A DNA stretch of 54,917 nt from Crystallibacter permensis. GTDB lineage: Bacteria > Actinomycetota > Actinomycetes > Actinomycetales > Micrococcaceae. Position numbers and translations under genes: made by a program. The stretch lies in assembly GCF_025960875.1 (NCBI RefSeq), contig NZ_JAODLR010000028.1:1-54917 (forward strand). Direction: 5' to 3'. The notes below the pieces were generated by a model. It was not told the origin of the DNA. It searched no databases and was given only the letters and a program-made list of their open reading frames with translations. This document shows, piece by piece, positions 27,101 to 37,097 of the stretch (its first letter is position 1; every line of letters begins with the position of its first letter).

Positions 27101-27916
27101 TTATTCGCTCGGCAGCGGCTCGCCGGGATGTTCCTGTGCCCACAGGCTGCTCATTTCCTCGATGGCCTGCTGCATGATGCGCAGCATGGCTGCGTGTGCC
27201 TCATCCGGCTTGCGGCGCTGGATGGCGCTGGCGACGTCGGCATGCAGTTGCAGGGCCTCGTCGCTGGGATGGTGCGGCATGAGCCCGTACTGGGTCCGGC
27301 CGGAGAGCACCTCAGCGACCAGTGAATCCAGCTTGGTGAACATCTCGTTGCCCGAACTCTGCAGCACCAGCCGGTGGAACTCGATGTCCAGGGCGAGGAA
27401 TTCCTCGGAGTCGCCGGCCTGGCCCGCGGCCCACATCTTGGCCGCCAGGCCCACCAGATCCGATCCATCCGAGAGCGGGGCGCGTTGCGCGGCGAGCAGC
27501 GCGGCCTGGGGTTCGACGGCGCTGCGCAGCTCGGTGAGCGAGCGCAGCTGCTTCAGCCGCCCGTTGGTGGCCAGGCGCCAACGGATGACCAGCGGGTCGT
27601 AGAGGTTCCAGGCCGTGGCAGGCTGGATAGTCACGCCCACCCGGCGCCGTGATTCGACCAGCCCCATGGAGCCGAGGATGCTCAGCGCCTCCCGGATGAC
27701 GGACCGGGAGACGTGGTAGCGCTCTTCCAGGGCGTCGCTGCGCAGGACCTCGCCCGGATGCAGGCTTCCCCCGCAGATTGCCATGCCGAGCTGTTCCAAC
27801 ACCCGCCCCTGCAGGCCGGGCGGGCTAGCCGCCGTCGTGGCCGGTGTCGATGCGGCTGGCGTCGAGGCCGCGGCCGGGCCCGCCGACGCGTCGGCCATCG
27901 CTGTCCGCTCGCTCAT
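27101..27916 (-). CDS. GntR/FCD regulator of the galactonate operon (DgoR-like)
   Basis: A 271-residue GntR protein with an Ala/Pro/Thr-rich head of about 35 residues. The winged helix spans about 35-105 (PGEVLRSDALEERYHVSRS then VIREALSILGSMGLVESRR). The FCD domain carries DIEFHRLVLQSSGN, with the usual Asp/His metal ligands. It is divergent from the solute-binding-protein gene of the galactonate cluster, with a 160-base gap holding an operator-like site. Its effector is probably D-galactonate or its dehydration product. Confidence 0.88.
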   Translation of the reverse strand: MSERTAMADASAGPAAASTPAASTPATTAASPPGLQGRVLEQLGMAICGGSLHPGEVLRSDALEERYHVSRSVIREALSILGSMGLVESRRRVGVTIQPATAWNLYDPLVIRWRLATNGRLKQLRSLTELRSAVEPQAALLAAQRAPLSDGSDLVGLAAKMWAAGQAGDSEEFLALDIEFHRLVLQSSGNEMFTKLDSLVAEVLSGRTQYGLMPHHPSDEALQLHADVASAIQRRKPDEAHAAMLRIMQQAIEEMSSLWAQEHPGEPLPSE

Positions 27917-27950
27917 TTTGCCACCTGCCTCTCGCCACTCATCTTTTTAA

Positions 27951-27999
27951 TTCAACCACGCCTCTTGAATAAATATGATCTTAGTCACTATTGTTCAAG
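27951..27999. promoter_or_regulatory. Divergent promoters and operator of the galactonate system
   Basis: Plus strand: TTCAAC (27951-27956), 17 bases, TATGAT (27974-27979). TAGTCACTA (27982-27990) is a 4+1+4 palindrome of the T-G-T/A-C-A type favoured by FCD regulators and lies over the start point. Minus strand: TTGAAC (27998-27993) with a 17-base spacer to a TATTTA-like -10 box overlaps the same site, so one bound repressor could silence both genes. Confidence 0.5.
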
Positions 28000-28076
28000 T
28001 AATCGGCAGATGTAAAGAGGCATTTGCTGCGGGTCCGTGAGAGTCGATCAGGGCCCCATCCAGAAACGGAGTCAGC

Positions 28077-29366
28077 GTGAAACGACACAATGTAATGCGC
28101 GCTACGGCGGTGGCAGCCCTGCTCTCCCTCGGGCTCACGGCTTGCGGCAGCGGCGGCGGGGGCAGCGAAGAAGCCTCCAGCACCGTGCGGGTAACCCTGG
28201 CCAACCATGTGTGGACAGACATCATCAAGGAAGCCATTCCCGAATTCGAAGAGGAGACCGGCCTCACCGTCCAGCTCACCCAGTTAGGCGAAGACCAGCT
28301 GTCCGACCAGTACAACGTGAAGCTCAACGCCGGTACGGACGAGATCGACGTGATGATGTACCGGCCGCTGCAGGAGGGCAAGCTCTTCGCGCAGAACGGC
28401 TACCTGGCCGATCTCTCGGAGCGGGTCGAGGGCAACGCGGAGTGGGACTGGTCCGACTTCCAGTCCGGTCCGGTGGAGGCCACCACCTTCGAGGACAAGG
28501 TGGTGGGCGTGCCGCTGATCACCGAGCGCGAGGTGCTCTACTACCGCAAGGACCTGCTGGAAAAGGCCGGCCTTGAGGTGCCCAAGACCCTCGAAGAGCT
28601 GGAGGCCGCGGCCAAGCAGATCAAGGAAGAGAACCCGGACACGGCGGGCTTCGTTGCGCGCACCGGCCGTTCGGCCGCGGTCACGCAGTTCTCCTCGTAC
28701 CTGTACTCCTTCGGCGGGGACTTTATTGACGATTCCGGCAAGTCGGCCATCGGCACTCCCGAGGCCAAGGAGGCTTACGACTATTACGGCCGGATGATCC
28801 GCGAGTACGGGCCGGAGAACGTCAGCACGGACATGAGCTGGCCCGAAGCCATGGCCATCTTCACTCAGGGCGGGGCCGCGTTCTATACCGAGGCGGACAG
28901 CCTCTACAAGAACGCCACCGATCCTGCAGATTCGAAGGTTGCGGAAACGGTCGGCTTCGCGCCGATGCCCGAGGGCCCGGCAGGCTCCAAGCCGTACAAC
29001 GTCCCCTCCTGGGGCCTGGCGATCAACGAGGCCTCGGCCAACCAGGACAACGCGTGGAAGTTCATTGAGTGGGCCACCAGCAAGGAAAAGACGCTCGAGG
29101 TCCAGAAGGCCGGCGTGCCCGGACCGCGTTCATCCGTCTGGGAGGACCCGGAAGGCATTTCCACCTACCCGAAGGATCTCGCGGAGGCCATTGCGGTCAG
29201 CGCCGAGAACGGGGTTGGCTATGACCGCCCGCTGGTGGTCTCGGTAGCCGAGGCCCGCGAAATTGTCGGCGATCCGATCGTTGCCGCCATTACCGGCAAG
29301 GATGCGGCCAAGGCCGCGGAAGCCGCCAACACGTCGTTCGAGGCCTTCCTCGAAGACGAAAAGTAG
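28077..29366 (+). CDS. ABC transporter solute-binding lipoprotein, sugar-acid type
   Basis: A 429-residue family 1 extracellular binding protein. A lipoprotein signal peptide ends in LGLTACG, with Cys23 as the lipidated residue, followed by a Gly/Ser linker. The mature part shows the typical PDVMMYRP-like region (DEIDVMMYRPLQEGKLF) and WSGP-like hinge segments. It captures a carbohydrate or sugar acid outside the cell and delivers it to the two permeases downstream. The following dgo enzymes point to D-galactonate. GTG start with a CGGAG site. No ATPase gene is in the cluster, so a shared MsiK-type ATPase is presumably used. Confidence 0.9.
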   Translation: MKRHNVMRATAVAALLSLGLTACGSGGGGSEEASSTVRVTLANHVWTDIIKEAIPEFEEETGLTVQLTQLGEDQLSDQYNVKLNAGTDEIDVMMYRPLQEGKLFAQNGYLADLSERVEGNAEWDWSDFQSGPVEATTFEDKVVGVPLITEREVLYYRKDLLEKAGLEVPKTLEELEAAAKQIKEENPDTAGFVARTGRSAAVTQFSSYLYSFGGDFIDDSGKSAIGTPEAKEAYDYYGRMIREYGPENVSTDMSWPEAMAIFTQGGAAFYTEADSLYKNATDPADSKVAETVGFAPMPEGPAGSKPYNVPSWGLAINEASANQDNAWKFIEWATSKEKTLEVQKAGVPGPRSSVWEDPEGISTYPKDLAEAIAVSAENGVGYDRPLVVSVAEAREIVGDPIVAAITGKDAAKAAEAANTSFEAFLEDEK

Positions 29367-29383
29367 CCGAACCAAAGGCTGAC

Positions 29384-29420
29384 GGAGAACGACGGCGGCA
29401 ACGCACCGCCGTCGTTCTCC
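29384..29420 (+). terminator. 15-bp intercistronic hairpin after the binding-protein gene
   Basis: GGAGAACGACGGCGG (29384-29398), a CAACGCA loop and the exact complement (29406-29420) form a very stable stem without a T-run. It lies between the binding protein and its permeases. This placement commonly serves to keep the binding protein in excess by protecting the upstream mRNA. Confidence 0.65.
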
Positions 29421-29444
29421 CACCACTCCGACCCAGGGTGAGAG

Positions 29445-30398
29445 ATGACTGCACTATCCACTGACACCACGCAGCGCGGGCCCGCCCCCAAGGGACCGAA
29501 AAAGACCGGTTGGCAGGTCTACTCGGACTGGGCCAACGACCACCGCAAATGGCTTTTCGCCGCTCCGGCGATGGTCTTCGTGGGCATCCTGATTGTCTTC
29601 CCGCTGGCCTGGACCCTCTACCTGAGCCTGACGGATGCCTCCGGTTCCGTCCGGGCCGAATCCGACTTCATCGGACTAGAGAACTACGCGGAAGTCCTGA
29701 CCGACACCCAGCGGTTCTGGCCCGCCGTCGGGCGCACCTTCTACTTCACCATCGGCGCCCTGGCCATCCAGATGGTGCTGGGCATGTGCATCGCGCTGCT
29801 GCTCTGGCGGCCGTTCAAGGGCGAAAAGTTTGTCCGCGTGGTGATCCTGCTGCCGCTGGTGGCAACTCCCGTGGCGGTCGGCATGATGTGGCGGCTGATC
29901 CTGGATCCGAACATCGGGTTCGCCAACCAGTTGCTGAACTTCTTCGGGATCCCCGGCCAGCCGTGGCTTTCCAGCCCGGAGACGGCGCTGACCACGCTGC
30001 TCTTCGTGGACGTGTGGCAGTGGACGCCTATGGTGGTGCTGATCCTGCTGGCCGGGCTGACGTCCCTGTCCGATGAGCCTGACGAGGCGGCGCGGATCGA
30101 CGGCGCCACCGCCTGGCAGCGGTTCTGGTACGTGACGCTGCCGCTGATGATGCCCACGGTGATCGTGGCCGTGCTGCTGCGCGGCATCGATGCGCTGAAG
30201 ACCTTCGACATTCTCTATGCCACCAAGGGCAAGGGCGGCGGTTCCTTCAACGAGGTGGAAACGCTGAACATCTACGCCTACGGCCTCAGCTTCGACTACA
30301 TGGACTACGGCGTGGCCTCGGCCGTGCTGATCCTGTTCTTCATGATCATCGTGGCCTGCATGTGGCTCGTGACCTTCCGCCGGAAGGGGAGCAAGTAA
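29445..30398 (+). CDS. ABC sugar transporter permease, MalF/UgpA-like
   Basis: A 317-residue inner-membrane permease with six hydrophobic segments. The cytoplasmic EAA loop near residues 205-225 reads DEAARIDGATAWQRFWYVTL, which contacts the ATPase. AGGGTGAG site before the ATG. Its stop overlaps the next permease start by one base (TAATG), as expected for a heterodimeric channel. Confidence 0.92.
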   Translation: MTALSTDTTQRGPAPKGPKKTGWQVYSDWANDHRKWLFAAPAMVFVGILIVFPLAWTLYLSLTDASGSVRAESDFIGLENYAEVLTDTQRFWPAVGRTFYFTIGALAIQMVLGMCIALLLWRPFKGEKFVRVVILLPLVATPVAVGMMWRLILDPNIGFANQLLNFFGIPGQPWLSSPETALTTLLFVDVWQWTPMVVLILLAGLTSLSDEPDEAARIDGATAWQRFWYVTLPLMMPTVIVAVLLRGIDALKTFDILYATKGKGGGSFNEVETLNIYAYGLSFDYMDYGVASAVLILFFMIIVACMWLVTFRRKGSK

Positions 30399-31312
30399 TG
30401 AACGCCCTGACAGATACCCAACGCAATGCCACCACGGCAACGGGCGGTTCCGGCAACGGAACCGGCGCCGCGAAGCCGGCCGCCCGCCGTCGTAAGCCGA
30501 TCCGCACCCGTGCCTACAAGTGGTTCCGGGTGGTGGCGCTGGTGGCGATTGTGCTGACCTTCCTGGCGCCGCTGGTGTGGATGCTGCTGGCCTCGCTGAA
30601 GACCAACGTGGACATCTACGATGCGTCCAAGGCGGTCATCTTCAGCCCCACCTGGGAAAACTACGACAACGTCCTGGGCCGGAACAACTACTTCACCTTC
30701 ATCTTCAACAGCTTCTGGGTGGCCTTCGTGTCCACCGCGCTGTCCCTGATCATCGGGATCCCGGCCGCCTATTCAATGAGCCGGTTCGCCATGCGCCGCT
30801 CCGCGCTGGTGGTGCTAATGGCGCGCATCATTCCCGGTGTCTCGCTGCTGGTGCCCTGGTACTACGTGTTCTCGAACCTACGGATGGTCGGCGGGTACGA
30901 GGTGCTGATCCTCTCGCACATGTTCGTGGCCCTGCCGCTGATCGTCTACATCATGATGAGCTACTTCGACTCGATGCCGCTGGAGCTGGAGGAGGCGGCG
31001 CAGGTGGACGGGCTGACGCCGATCGGCGCGTTCACCCGGATCACGCTGCCGCTGTCCGTGGCGGGCATCGCCACCGCCGGCATCCTGTCCTTCATCTTCT
31101 CGTGGAACAACTTCATGTTCGCCCTGGTGCTGTCCGGGGCCAACACCAAGACACTTCCCGTGGCCATCTTCAACTTCGTTTCCTACGCCTCCATCGACTG
31201 GGGCGGCCTGATGGCCGCGGCCACGGTGGTCACGATTCCGATCATGATCATCGCCCTGTTCACGCAGAAGTACATCGTCTCCGGCCTGACCGCCGGCGCC
31301 ACCAAGGGATAG
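30398..31312 (+). CDS. ABC sugar transporter permease, MalG/UgpE-like
   Basis: A 304-residue permease starting at the ATG that overlaps the previous stop. A basic head precedes the first helix. The EAA loop EEAAQVDGLTPIGAFTRITL lies at about residues 205-225. It forms the import channel with the preceding protein. Confidence 0.92.
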   Translation: MNALTDTQRNATTATGGSGNGTGAAKPAARRRKPIRTRAYKWFRVVALVAIVLTFLAPLVWMLLASLKTNVDIYDASKAVIFSPTWENYDNVLGRNNYFTFIFNSFWVAFVSTALSLIIGIPAAYSMSRFAMRRSALVVLMARIIPGVSLLVPWYYVFSNLRMVGGYEVLILSHMFVALPLIVYIMMSYFDSMPLELEEAAQVDGLTPIGAFTRITLPLSVAGIATAGILSFIFSWNNFMFALVLSGANTKTLPVAIFNFVSYASIDWGGLMAAATVVTIPIMIIALFTQKYIVSGLTAGATKG

Positions 31313-31334
31313 GCAAGGGGAGGGATCGTGCCAG

Positions 31335-32480
31335 ATGCGCATCGTCAAGGTTGAGACTTTCCTGGTGCCGCCGCGATGGCTCTTTGTCCGGATCGAGACG
31401 GACACCGGCATTGTGGGCTGGGGTGAGGCCACCTGCGAGGGCCACTCCGAAACAGTGCGGACGGCGGTCGCCCAGTTCGCGGAAGTGCTGCTGCAGTCGG
31501 ATCCGCTGCGGATCGAAGACCACTGGCAGGTGATGACCAAGGCCGGCTTCTACCGTGGGGGCCCCATCCTGGCGAGCGCCGTCTCCGGGATCGACCAGGC
31601 GCTGTGGGACATTGCCGGCAAGCACCTCAATGTGCCGGTGCACCAGTTGCTGGGCGGCCACGTGCGGGACCGCATCCGCGTCTATGGCTGGGTGGGCGGC
31701 GACGACCCCAACGAGGTCAAGGACCACATCCTCGAGCAACTCGACGCCGGGCTGACCGCCGTCAAAATGAATGCCTCGGGCAAAATGGGACGGCTGGGAA
31801 CCGTGGCGGAGATCGACGGCGTGGTCGCGCGCGTGGCGGCGGCCCGGGAAGTTTTGGGGGAGCACCGGGACGTGGCGGTGGATTTCCACGGCCGCTTCAC
31901 GCTGGCCAATACCCGCCGCGTGGCGCCGTTGCTGGAACCGCTGCGCCCGTTCTTCCTGGAAGAACCCGTGGTGCCGGAAAACTCGCATCTGATCGGCGAG
32001 CTGGCCCGCTCCACCTCCATCCCGGTCTCCACGGGCGAGCGGTTGTACTCCCGGCAGGAATTTTTGCCCGTGCTGCAGGCCGGCATCGCCGTCGCCCAGC
32101 CGGACCTCAGCCACGCCGGCGGCATTTCCGAAGTCCGCCGCATTGCCTCCCTGGCCGAGGTTTTCGATGTCCAGCTCGCCCCGCACTGCCCGCTGGGCCC
32201 GCTGGCGCTGACCGCCTGCCTGCAGGTCGGCTTCGCCACGCCCAACTTCCTGATCCAGGAACAGAGCATCGGCATCCACTACAACCAGGGCGCCGAGGTG
32301 CTGGACTACGTGCTCGACAAGACGCCGCTGAAGTTTGTGGACGGGCATATAGAACGGCTGACCGGGCCCGGCCTGGGCATCGAGATCGACGAAAACGCGG
32401 TGCGGGTGGCCGACAAACTGGAGCACCAGTGGCGCTCGCCGCTCTGGCGCCACCCCGACGGCTCCCACGCGGAATGGTGA
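31335..32480 (+). CDS. dgoD: D-galactonate dehydratase
   Basis: A 381-residue enolase-superfamily enzyme converting D-galactonate to 2-dehydro-3-deoxy-D-galactonate. It follows E. coli DgoD closely from memory: VGWGEATCEG, AGFYRGGPIL, GIDQALWDI, DFHGR, the FLEEPV metal carboxylate, STGER, QPDLSHAGGI, APHCPLGP, QSMGIHYN-like QSIGIHYNQGAE, and a terminal PLWRH-DGS-AEW. Metal-binding Asp and Glu and the catalytic histidines are in place. It lies 22 bases after the permease and heads the catabolic half of the operon. Confidence in the specific substrate is high because the C-terminal loop motifs separate DgoD from mandelate racemase. Confidence 0.93.
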   Translation: MRIVKVETFLVPPRWLFVRIETDTGIVGWGEATCEGHSETVRTAVAQFAEVLLQSDPLRIEDHWQVMTKAGFYRGGPILASAVSGIDQALWDIAGKHLNVPVHQLLGGHVRDRIRVYGWVGGDDPNEVKDHILEQLDAGLTAVKMNASGKMGRLGTVAEIDGVVARVAAAREVLGEHRDVAVDFHGRFTLANTRRVAPLLEPLRPFFLEEPVVPENSHLIGELARSTSIPVSTGERLYSRQEFLPVLQAGIAVAQPDLSHAGGISEVRRIASLAEVFDVQLAPHCPLGPLALTACLQVGFATPNFLIQEQSIGIHYNQGAEVLDYVLDKTPLKFVDGHIERLTGPGLGIEIDENAVRVADKLEHQWRSPLWRHPDGSHAEW

Positions 32481-33139
32481 AGATGATGCAAACGACTCCT
32501 TTGAAACCTGACGAGCTGGTCGCCGGACTGCGCGACGCCCGGCTGCTGGCCGTGATCCGCGGGAACGACGCCGATGCCTCCATTGCTTCGGCCCTCGCCT
32601 TGGTGGAGGAGGGCGTCAAGTACCTGGAAATCGCTATCACCACACCGGATGCCCAGCGGGTGATCGAGACCGTGTGCGAGCATGCCGGCCCGGATGCCGT
32701 CATCGGTGCGGGGACGGTCCTGACCGTTGACGACGTCGCGGCGGTCCTGGGCGCCGGCGCACAGTTCATCCTGACGCCGTCGCTGGCACCGTCCGTTGGG
32801 GAAGCGGCCGCGCGTGGCGTCCCGGTCATCGCCGGTGCCTTCACGCCGAGCGAGTGCTACCGAGGCATGGAACTCGGCGCTTCCGCCATCAAACTCTTCC
32901 CCGCCTCGGCCGGCGGCCCGGAGTACCTCAAGGCGGTTCGCGACCCGTTCCCGGACATCCCTTTCATCGCCATCGGCGGCGTGGGGCAAGCCGAAGCCGT
33001 CGAGTTCTGGCGGCGCGGCGCACTCGCCGTCGGCGTGGGCGGCCCGCTGGTCGGCGACGCCGCATCCGGCGGAGACCTGGCGGAACTGCGCAGCCGGGCG
33101 CGCGCCTACCTGCAGTTGGCCACGGACTCCCGGGGCTGA
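32474..33139 (+). CDS. dgoA: 2-Dehydro-3-deoxy-6-phosphogalactonate aldolase (KDPG/KDPGal family)
   Basis: A 221-residue class I aldolase of the KDPG family that cleaves the phosphorylated intermediate to pyruvate and glyceraldehyde 3-phosphate. LLAVIRGNDAD opens the barrel, EIAITTP holds the catalytic Glu, GAGTVLTVDD follows, and the Schiff-base lysine lies in ASAIKLFPAS. Several starts compete: ATG 32474, GTG 32477, ATG 32483 and ATG 32486, all overlapping or abutting the dgoD stop. I list the longest. It is coupled to dgoD. Confidence 0.9.
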   Translation: MVKMMQTTPLKPDELVAGLRDARLLAVIRGNDADASIASALALVEEGVKYLEIAITTPDAQRVIETVCEHAGPDAVIGAGTVLTVDDVAAVLGAGAQFILTPSLAPSVGEAAARGVPVIAGAFTPSECYRGMELGASAIKLFPASAGGPEYLKAVRDPFPDIPFIAIGGVGQAEAVEFWRRGALAVGVGGPLVGDAASGGDLAELRSRARAYLQLATDSRG

Positions 33140-33141
33140 CG

Positions 33142-34095
33142 GTGGAGCCTGTTGATGTCCTGACCTTCGGCGAGTCCATGGGCTCGTTCCGCCACGCCGG
33201 CCTGCTGCGGATGGGCGGCAGTGCGCAGCTGTGCCTGGCCGGCGCGGAATCCAATGTGGCCATCGGGCTGTCCCGGCTGGGCCACACCACCCGCTGGGCC
33301 GGGCGGTTGGGGCGGGACGAGATCGGCGCCTTCGCGCTGCGGCAGCTGCGGGCCGAGGGCGTGCTGACGGATGCCGTCAGCCACGACGACCACCGTCCTA
33401 CGGGATTGATGCTGCTGGAGCAGCGGACCGCGGATCTGGCCCGGGTGCAGTACTACCGGGCGGGCTCTGCCGGTTCCGCCTTGACCATTGACCTGGTCCG
33501 TCCCGCCGTGGCGGCCGGCGCCCGGGTCCTCCATCTGACCGGCATTACCCCTGCATTGTCGGCCTCTGCCGCTGAGGCAGTGCTGTGGGCGGCCCGGGCC
33601 GCGCGCGATGCCGGCATCCTGGTCTCCTTCGACGTCAACTTCCGCGCCAAACTCTGGACGGCAGAGCAAGCAGCCGCAACGCTGCCCGCCATCGCCGCGT
33701 GCGCCGACGTCGTTATTGCCTCGGAGGACGAGCTGGCGCTCGCGGTCCCCGAAGCCCACGACGGCGAGGCCGCGGCTGCCGCCGCACTGGCCACTCTGGG
33801 CGTGGGCCAAGTGGTCATCAAACGCGGGGCCGACGGGGCCACGGGCTGGATCGATGGGAAGCCGCATCACGTGGCGGCCCACCAGGTCGTCGTGCGCGAC
33901 ACCGTGGGCGCGGGTGATGCCTTCACCGCTGGGTACCTGTCCGGTCTGTTGGATGGGCTCGACATCCAGGCGCGGCTGGAGCGCGGAGCCATTCTGGGCG
34001 CGTTCGCCGTCGGCTATCCGGGGGACTGGGAGGCGCTGCCCACGCGCGGGGAACTGCGGCTGTGGGAACAGCAGACCGGCACTACGGTGAGGTAG
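33142..34095 (+). CDS. PfkB-family sugar-acid kinase, probable KDGal kinase
   Basis: A 317-residue ribokinase-fold kinase starting at the GTG two bases after the aldolase stop. It has the N-terminal LTFGESMGSFRH strand, GAESNVAIGLSRLG, and the C-terminal PfkB signature with catalytic Asp in DTVGAGDAFTAGYL (about residues 253-266). In this operon it should phosphorylate 2-dehydro-3-deoxygalactonate at O6, the step done in E. coli by the unrelated DgoK. A KDG kinase with broader specificity is equally possible. Confidence 0.88.
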   Translation: MEPVDVLTFGESMGSFRHAGLLRMGGSAQLCLAGAESNVAIGLSRLGHTTRWAGRLGRDEIGAFALRQLRAEGVLTDAVSHDDHRPTGLMLLEQRTADLARVQYYRAGSAGSALTIDLVRPAVAAGARVLHLTGITPALSASAAEAVLWAARAARDAGILVSFDVNFRAKLWTAEQAAATLPAIAACADVVIASEDELALAVPEAHDGEAAAAAALATLGVGQVVIKRGADGATGWIDGKPHHVAAHQVVVRDTVGAGDAFTAGYLSGLLDGLDIQARLERGAILGAFAVGYPGDWEALPTRGELRLWEQQTGTTVR

Positions 34096-34098
34096 ACG

Positions 34099-34117
34099 CT
34101 GCCGGACCGGCCGGCAG
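34099..34117. terminator. Hairpin between kinase and vsr genes
   Basis: CTGCCGG-ACCGG-CCGGCAG forms a 7-bp stem in the 33-base gap between the convergent genes. There is no T-run. Confidence 0.4.
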
Positions 34118-34128
34118 GAGTACCGCAT

Positions 34129-34557
34129 CTAGCCCAGGAATCCGATGAGCCGTTCTTCCAGGCTGCCCAGATCGCTGGACTTCTTGAACTCGCACTCCCA
34201 CACCGTCAGCACATCCCAGCCTGCCGCGTGCAGTTCCTGCCGTTGCGCTTCGTCCCGGGCCGCGGTCCGGGACCGCTTGGCCTGCCAGAACTCGGTATTG
34301 GACTTAGGCTCGTGCTGGCCGACCTTGCAGCTATGCGCATGCCAGAAACAGCCATTGACGAAAATGACCTTGCGCCGGCCGGGAAAGACCAGATCCGGCC
34401 GGCCGGGAAGCTTGGCCCCAGCGGCCGATCCGTGCAGCCGGTACCGGTAGCCCCTGGCATGCAGCAGCCGGCGGACAATAAGCTCAGGTTTGGTGTTTTT
34501 GCCGCGGATCCTGGACATGTTGGCGCTGCGCTGCTCGGGGGTGAGCGAATCGGCCAT
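34129..34557 (-). CDS. vsr: Very-short-patch mismatch endonuclease (Vsr), no methylase nearby
   Basis: A 142-residue Vsr endonuclease. The N-terminal SANMSRIRGKNTKPE, PDLVFPGRRKVIFVNGCFWH with Asp55 at the catalytic position, the HAHSC zinc ligands and the FWQAKRSR segment are all recognisable. Vsr nicks 5' of T:G mismatches produced by deamination of 5-methylcytosine. Normally it accompanies a C5-cytosine methylase; no methylase gene lies in this window. It converges with the kinase gene and is transcribed toward it. Confidence 0.92.
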   Translation of the reverse strand: MADSLTPEQRSANMSRIRGKNTKPELIVRRLLHARGYRYRLHGSAAGAKLPGRPDLVFPGRRKVIFVNGCFWHAHSCKVGQHEPKSNTEFWQAKRSRTAARDEAQRQELHAAGWDVLTVWECEFKKSSDLGSLEERLIGFLG

Positions 34558-34696
34558 GATCCCATTTTAAGCTGCGGCTCAGCGCTGTCCCAACGGTATG
34601 CCCAAACCCCTATGCAGATAGTTATTGAGCGATAGAATCGAAGCATTGTCGCCGGCGCCCGCGTCCTCGGCGAGATCCGACGGAAGAAGGAACGCT

Positions 34697-35563
34697 ATGG
34701 CTAACCACAGTCCAACAAATCCCGACGCCGTGCGCTCGCTGCTCGAGGACTTCTCCCTGGAAATGACGGGCAAGGACGTGCCGGCGCTGGAAGAGGCTGC
34801 CGCTTTCATCCCGCCGGGCACCAGGATCTCGGTGACGTTCCTAGGCAACGAAGACCTGCCGATGCGGGTCGGCGCGGCGGCTGCCGTCAAGCGGTTGGGG
34901 TTCGTCCCGGTTCCCCACATCTCCGCGCGCAGACTTGCCTCGCAGGCCGAGCTGGAAGGATTCCTCAGCGCGTTGGCAACGGAGGCAGCCCCCGAGGACG
35001 TGTTTGTGGTCGGCGGTGACCCCGCCCAGCCCGAAGGCCCCTATGAGGACTCCCTCGCCCTTATCCGCACCGGGCTGCTGGGCCAGTACGGTTTCAAACG
35101 CGTGAGCATCAGCGGATATCCGGAAGGGCATCCCGACATCAGCGACGAGGTGCTGTGGCAGGCACTCACGGACAAGTACGCGGCGCTGCAGGAACTCGGT
35201 CTGGAATGCTCGATCATCACGCAGTTCGGTTTCGACGCCGACCCGGTTTTCGCCTGGCTGTCGGAACTTCGGCGTCGCGGTGTGCAGGCACCGGTGGAGA
35301 TCGGCGTGCCCGGACCTGCCGGCGTCAAGCGGCTGCTCAACTATGCGCGCCGTTTCGGTGTCGCTTCCTCCGCAGGGATTGTGCACAAGTACGGGTTCTC
35401 GCTGACGAACCTGCTCGGTACCGCGGGCCCGGACAAGTTCATCAGGGAGTTCGCGCAGCGTCACAACGAGGCGGAGCATGGCCGGATCCTGCTGCACTTC
35501 TATACTTTCGGCGGGCTGAAGACTACGGCGGAGTGGGTCCGCGAGTTCCGCGCCAGCGGATGA
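34697..35563 (+). CDS. metF: Methylenetetrahydrofolate reductase family protein
   Basis: A 288-residue TIM-barrel flavoenzyme of the MetF family, which interconverts 5,10-methylene-THF and 5-methyl-THF. TRISVTFLGNEDLPMRV, VPHISARRLAS, VFVVGGDPAQPEGPYEDS and the FDADPVFAWL-GV-PVEIGVPGP segments follow the family order. A GAAGAAGGAA site precedes the ATG at 34697. It faces a LigM-like O-demethylase gene. In Sphingobium SYK-6 metF sits with ligM, where it reoxidises the 5-methyl-THF formed by demethylation; the same use is likely here. A role in methionine synthesis is the alternative. Confidence 0.86.
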   Translation: MANHSPTNPDAVRSLLEDFSLEMTGKDVPALEEAAAFIPPGTRISVTFLGNEDLPMRVGAAAAVKRLGFVPVPHISARRLASQAELEGFLSALATEAAPEDVFVVGGDPAQPEGPYEDSLALIRTGLLGQYGFKRVSISGYPEGHPDISDEVLWQALTDKYAALQELGLECSIITQFGFDADPVFAWLSELRRRGVQAPVEIGVPGPAGVKRLLNYARRFGVASSAGIVHKYGFSLTNLLGTAGPDKFIREFAQRHNEAEHGRILLHFYTFGGLKTTAEWVREFRASG

Positions 35564-35573
35564 CCGCAACGGC

Positions 35574-35594
35574 TGGCGGGCACCTGGCCCGCCA
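35574..35594. terminator. Hairpin between convergent metF and ligM-like genes
   Basis: TGGCGGGC-ACCTG-GCCCGCCA is a perfect 8-bp stem with a 5-base loop, 10 bases after the metF stop. No T-run follows. Confidence 0.45.
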
Positions 35595-35669
35595 CCCGTC
35601 GTGCTTTGGCGATTATTTTGGCTGTTTCCGTCGGAGCCCGGATGTTTTTGCAGGCCCCGCCGGTTCCGC

Positions 35670-37097
<1,428 letters not shown>

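Noticed and set aside
34558-34696. A THF or S-adenosylmethionine riboswitch before metF.
   Set aside because: The 139-base gap shows a TAGAAT -10-like box but no riboswitch core sequence.
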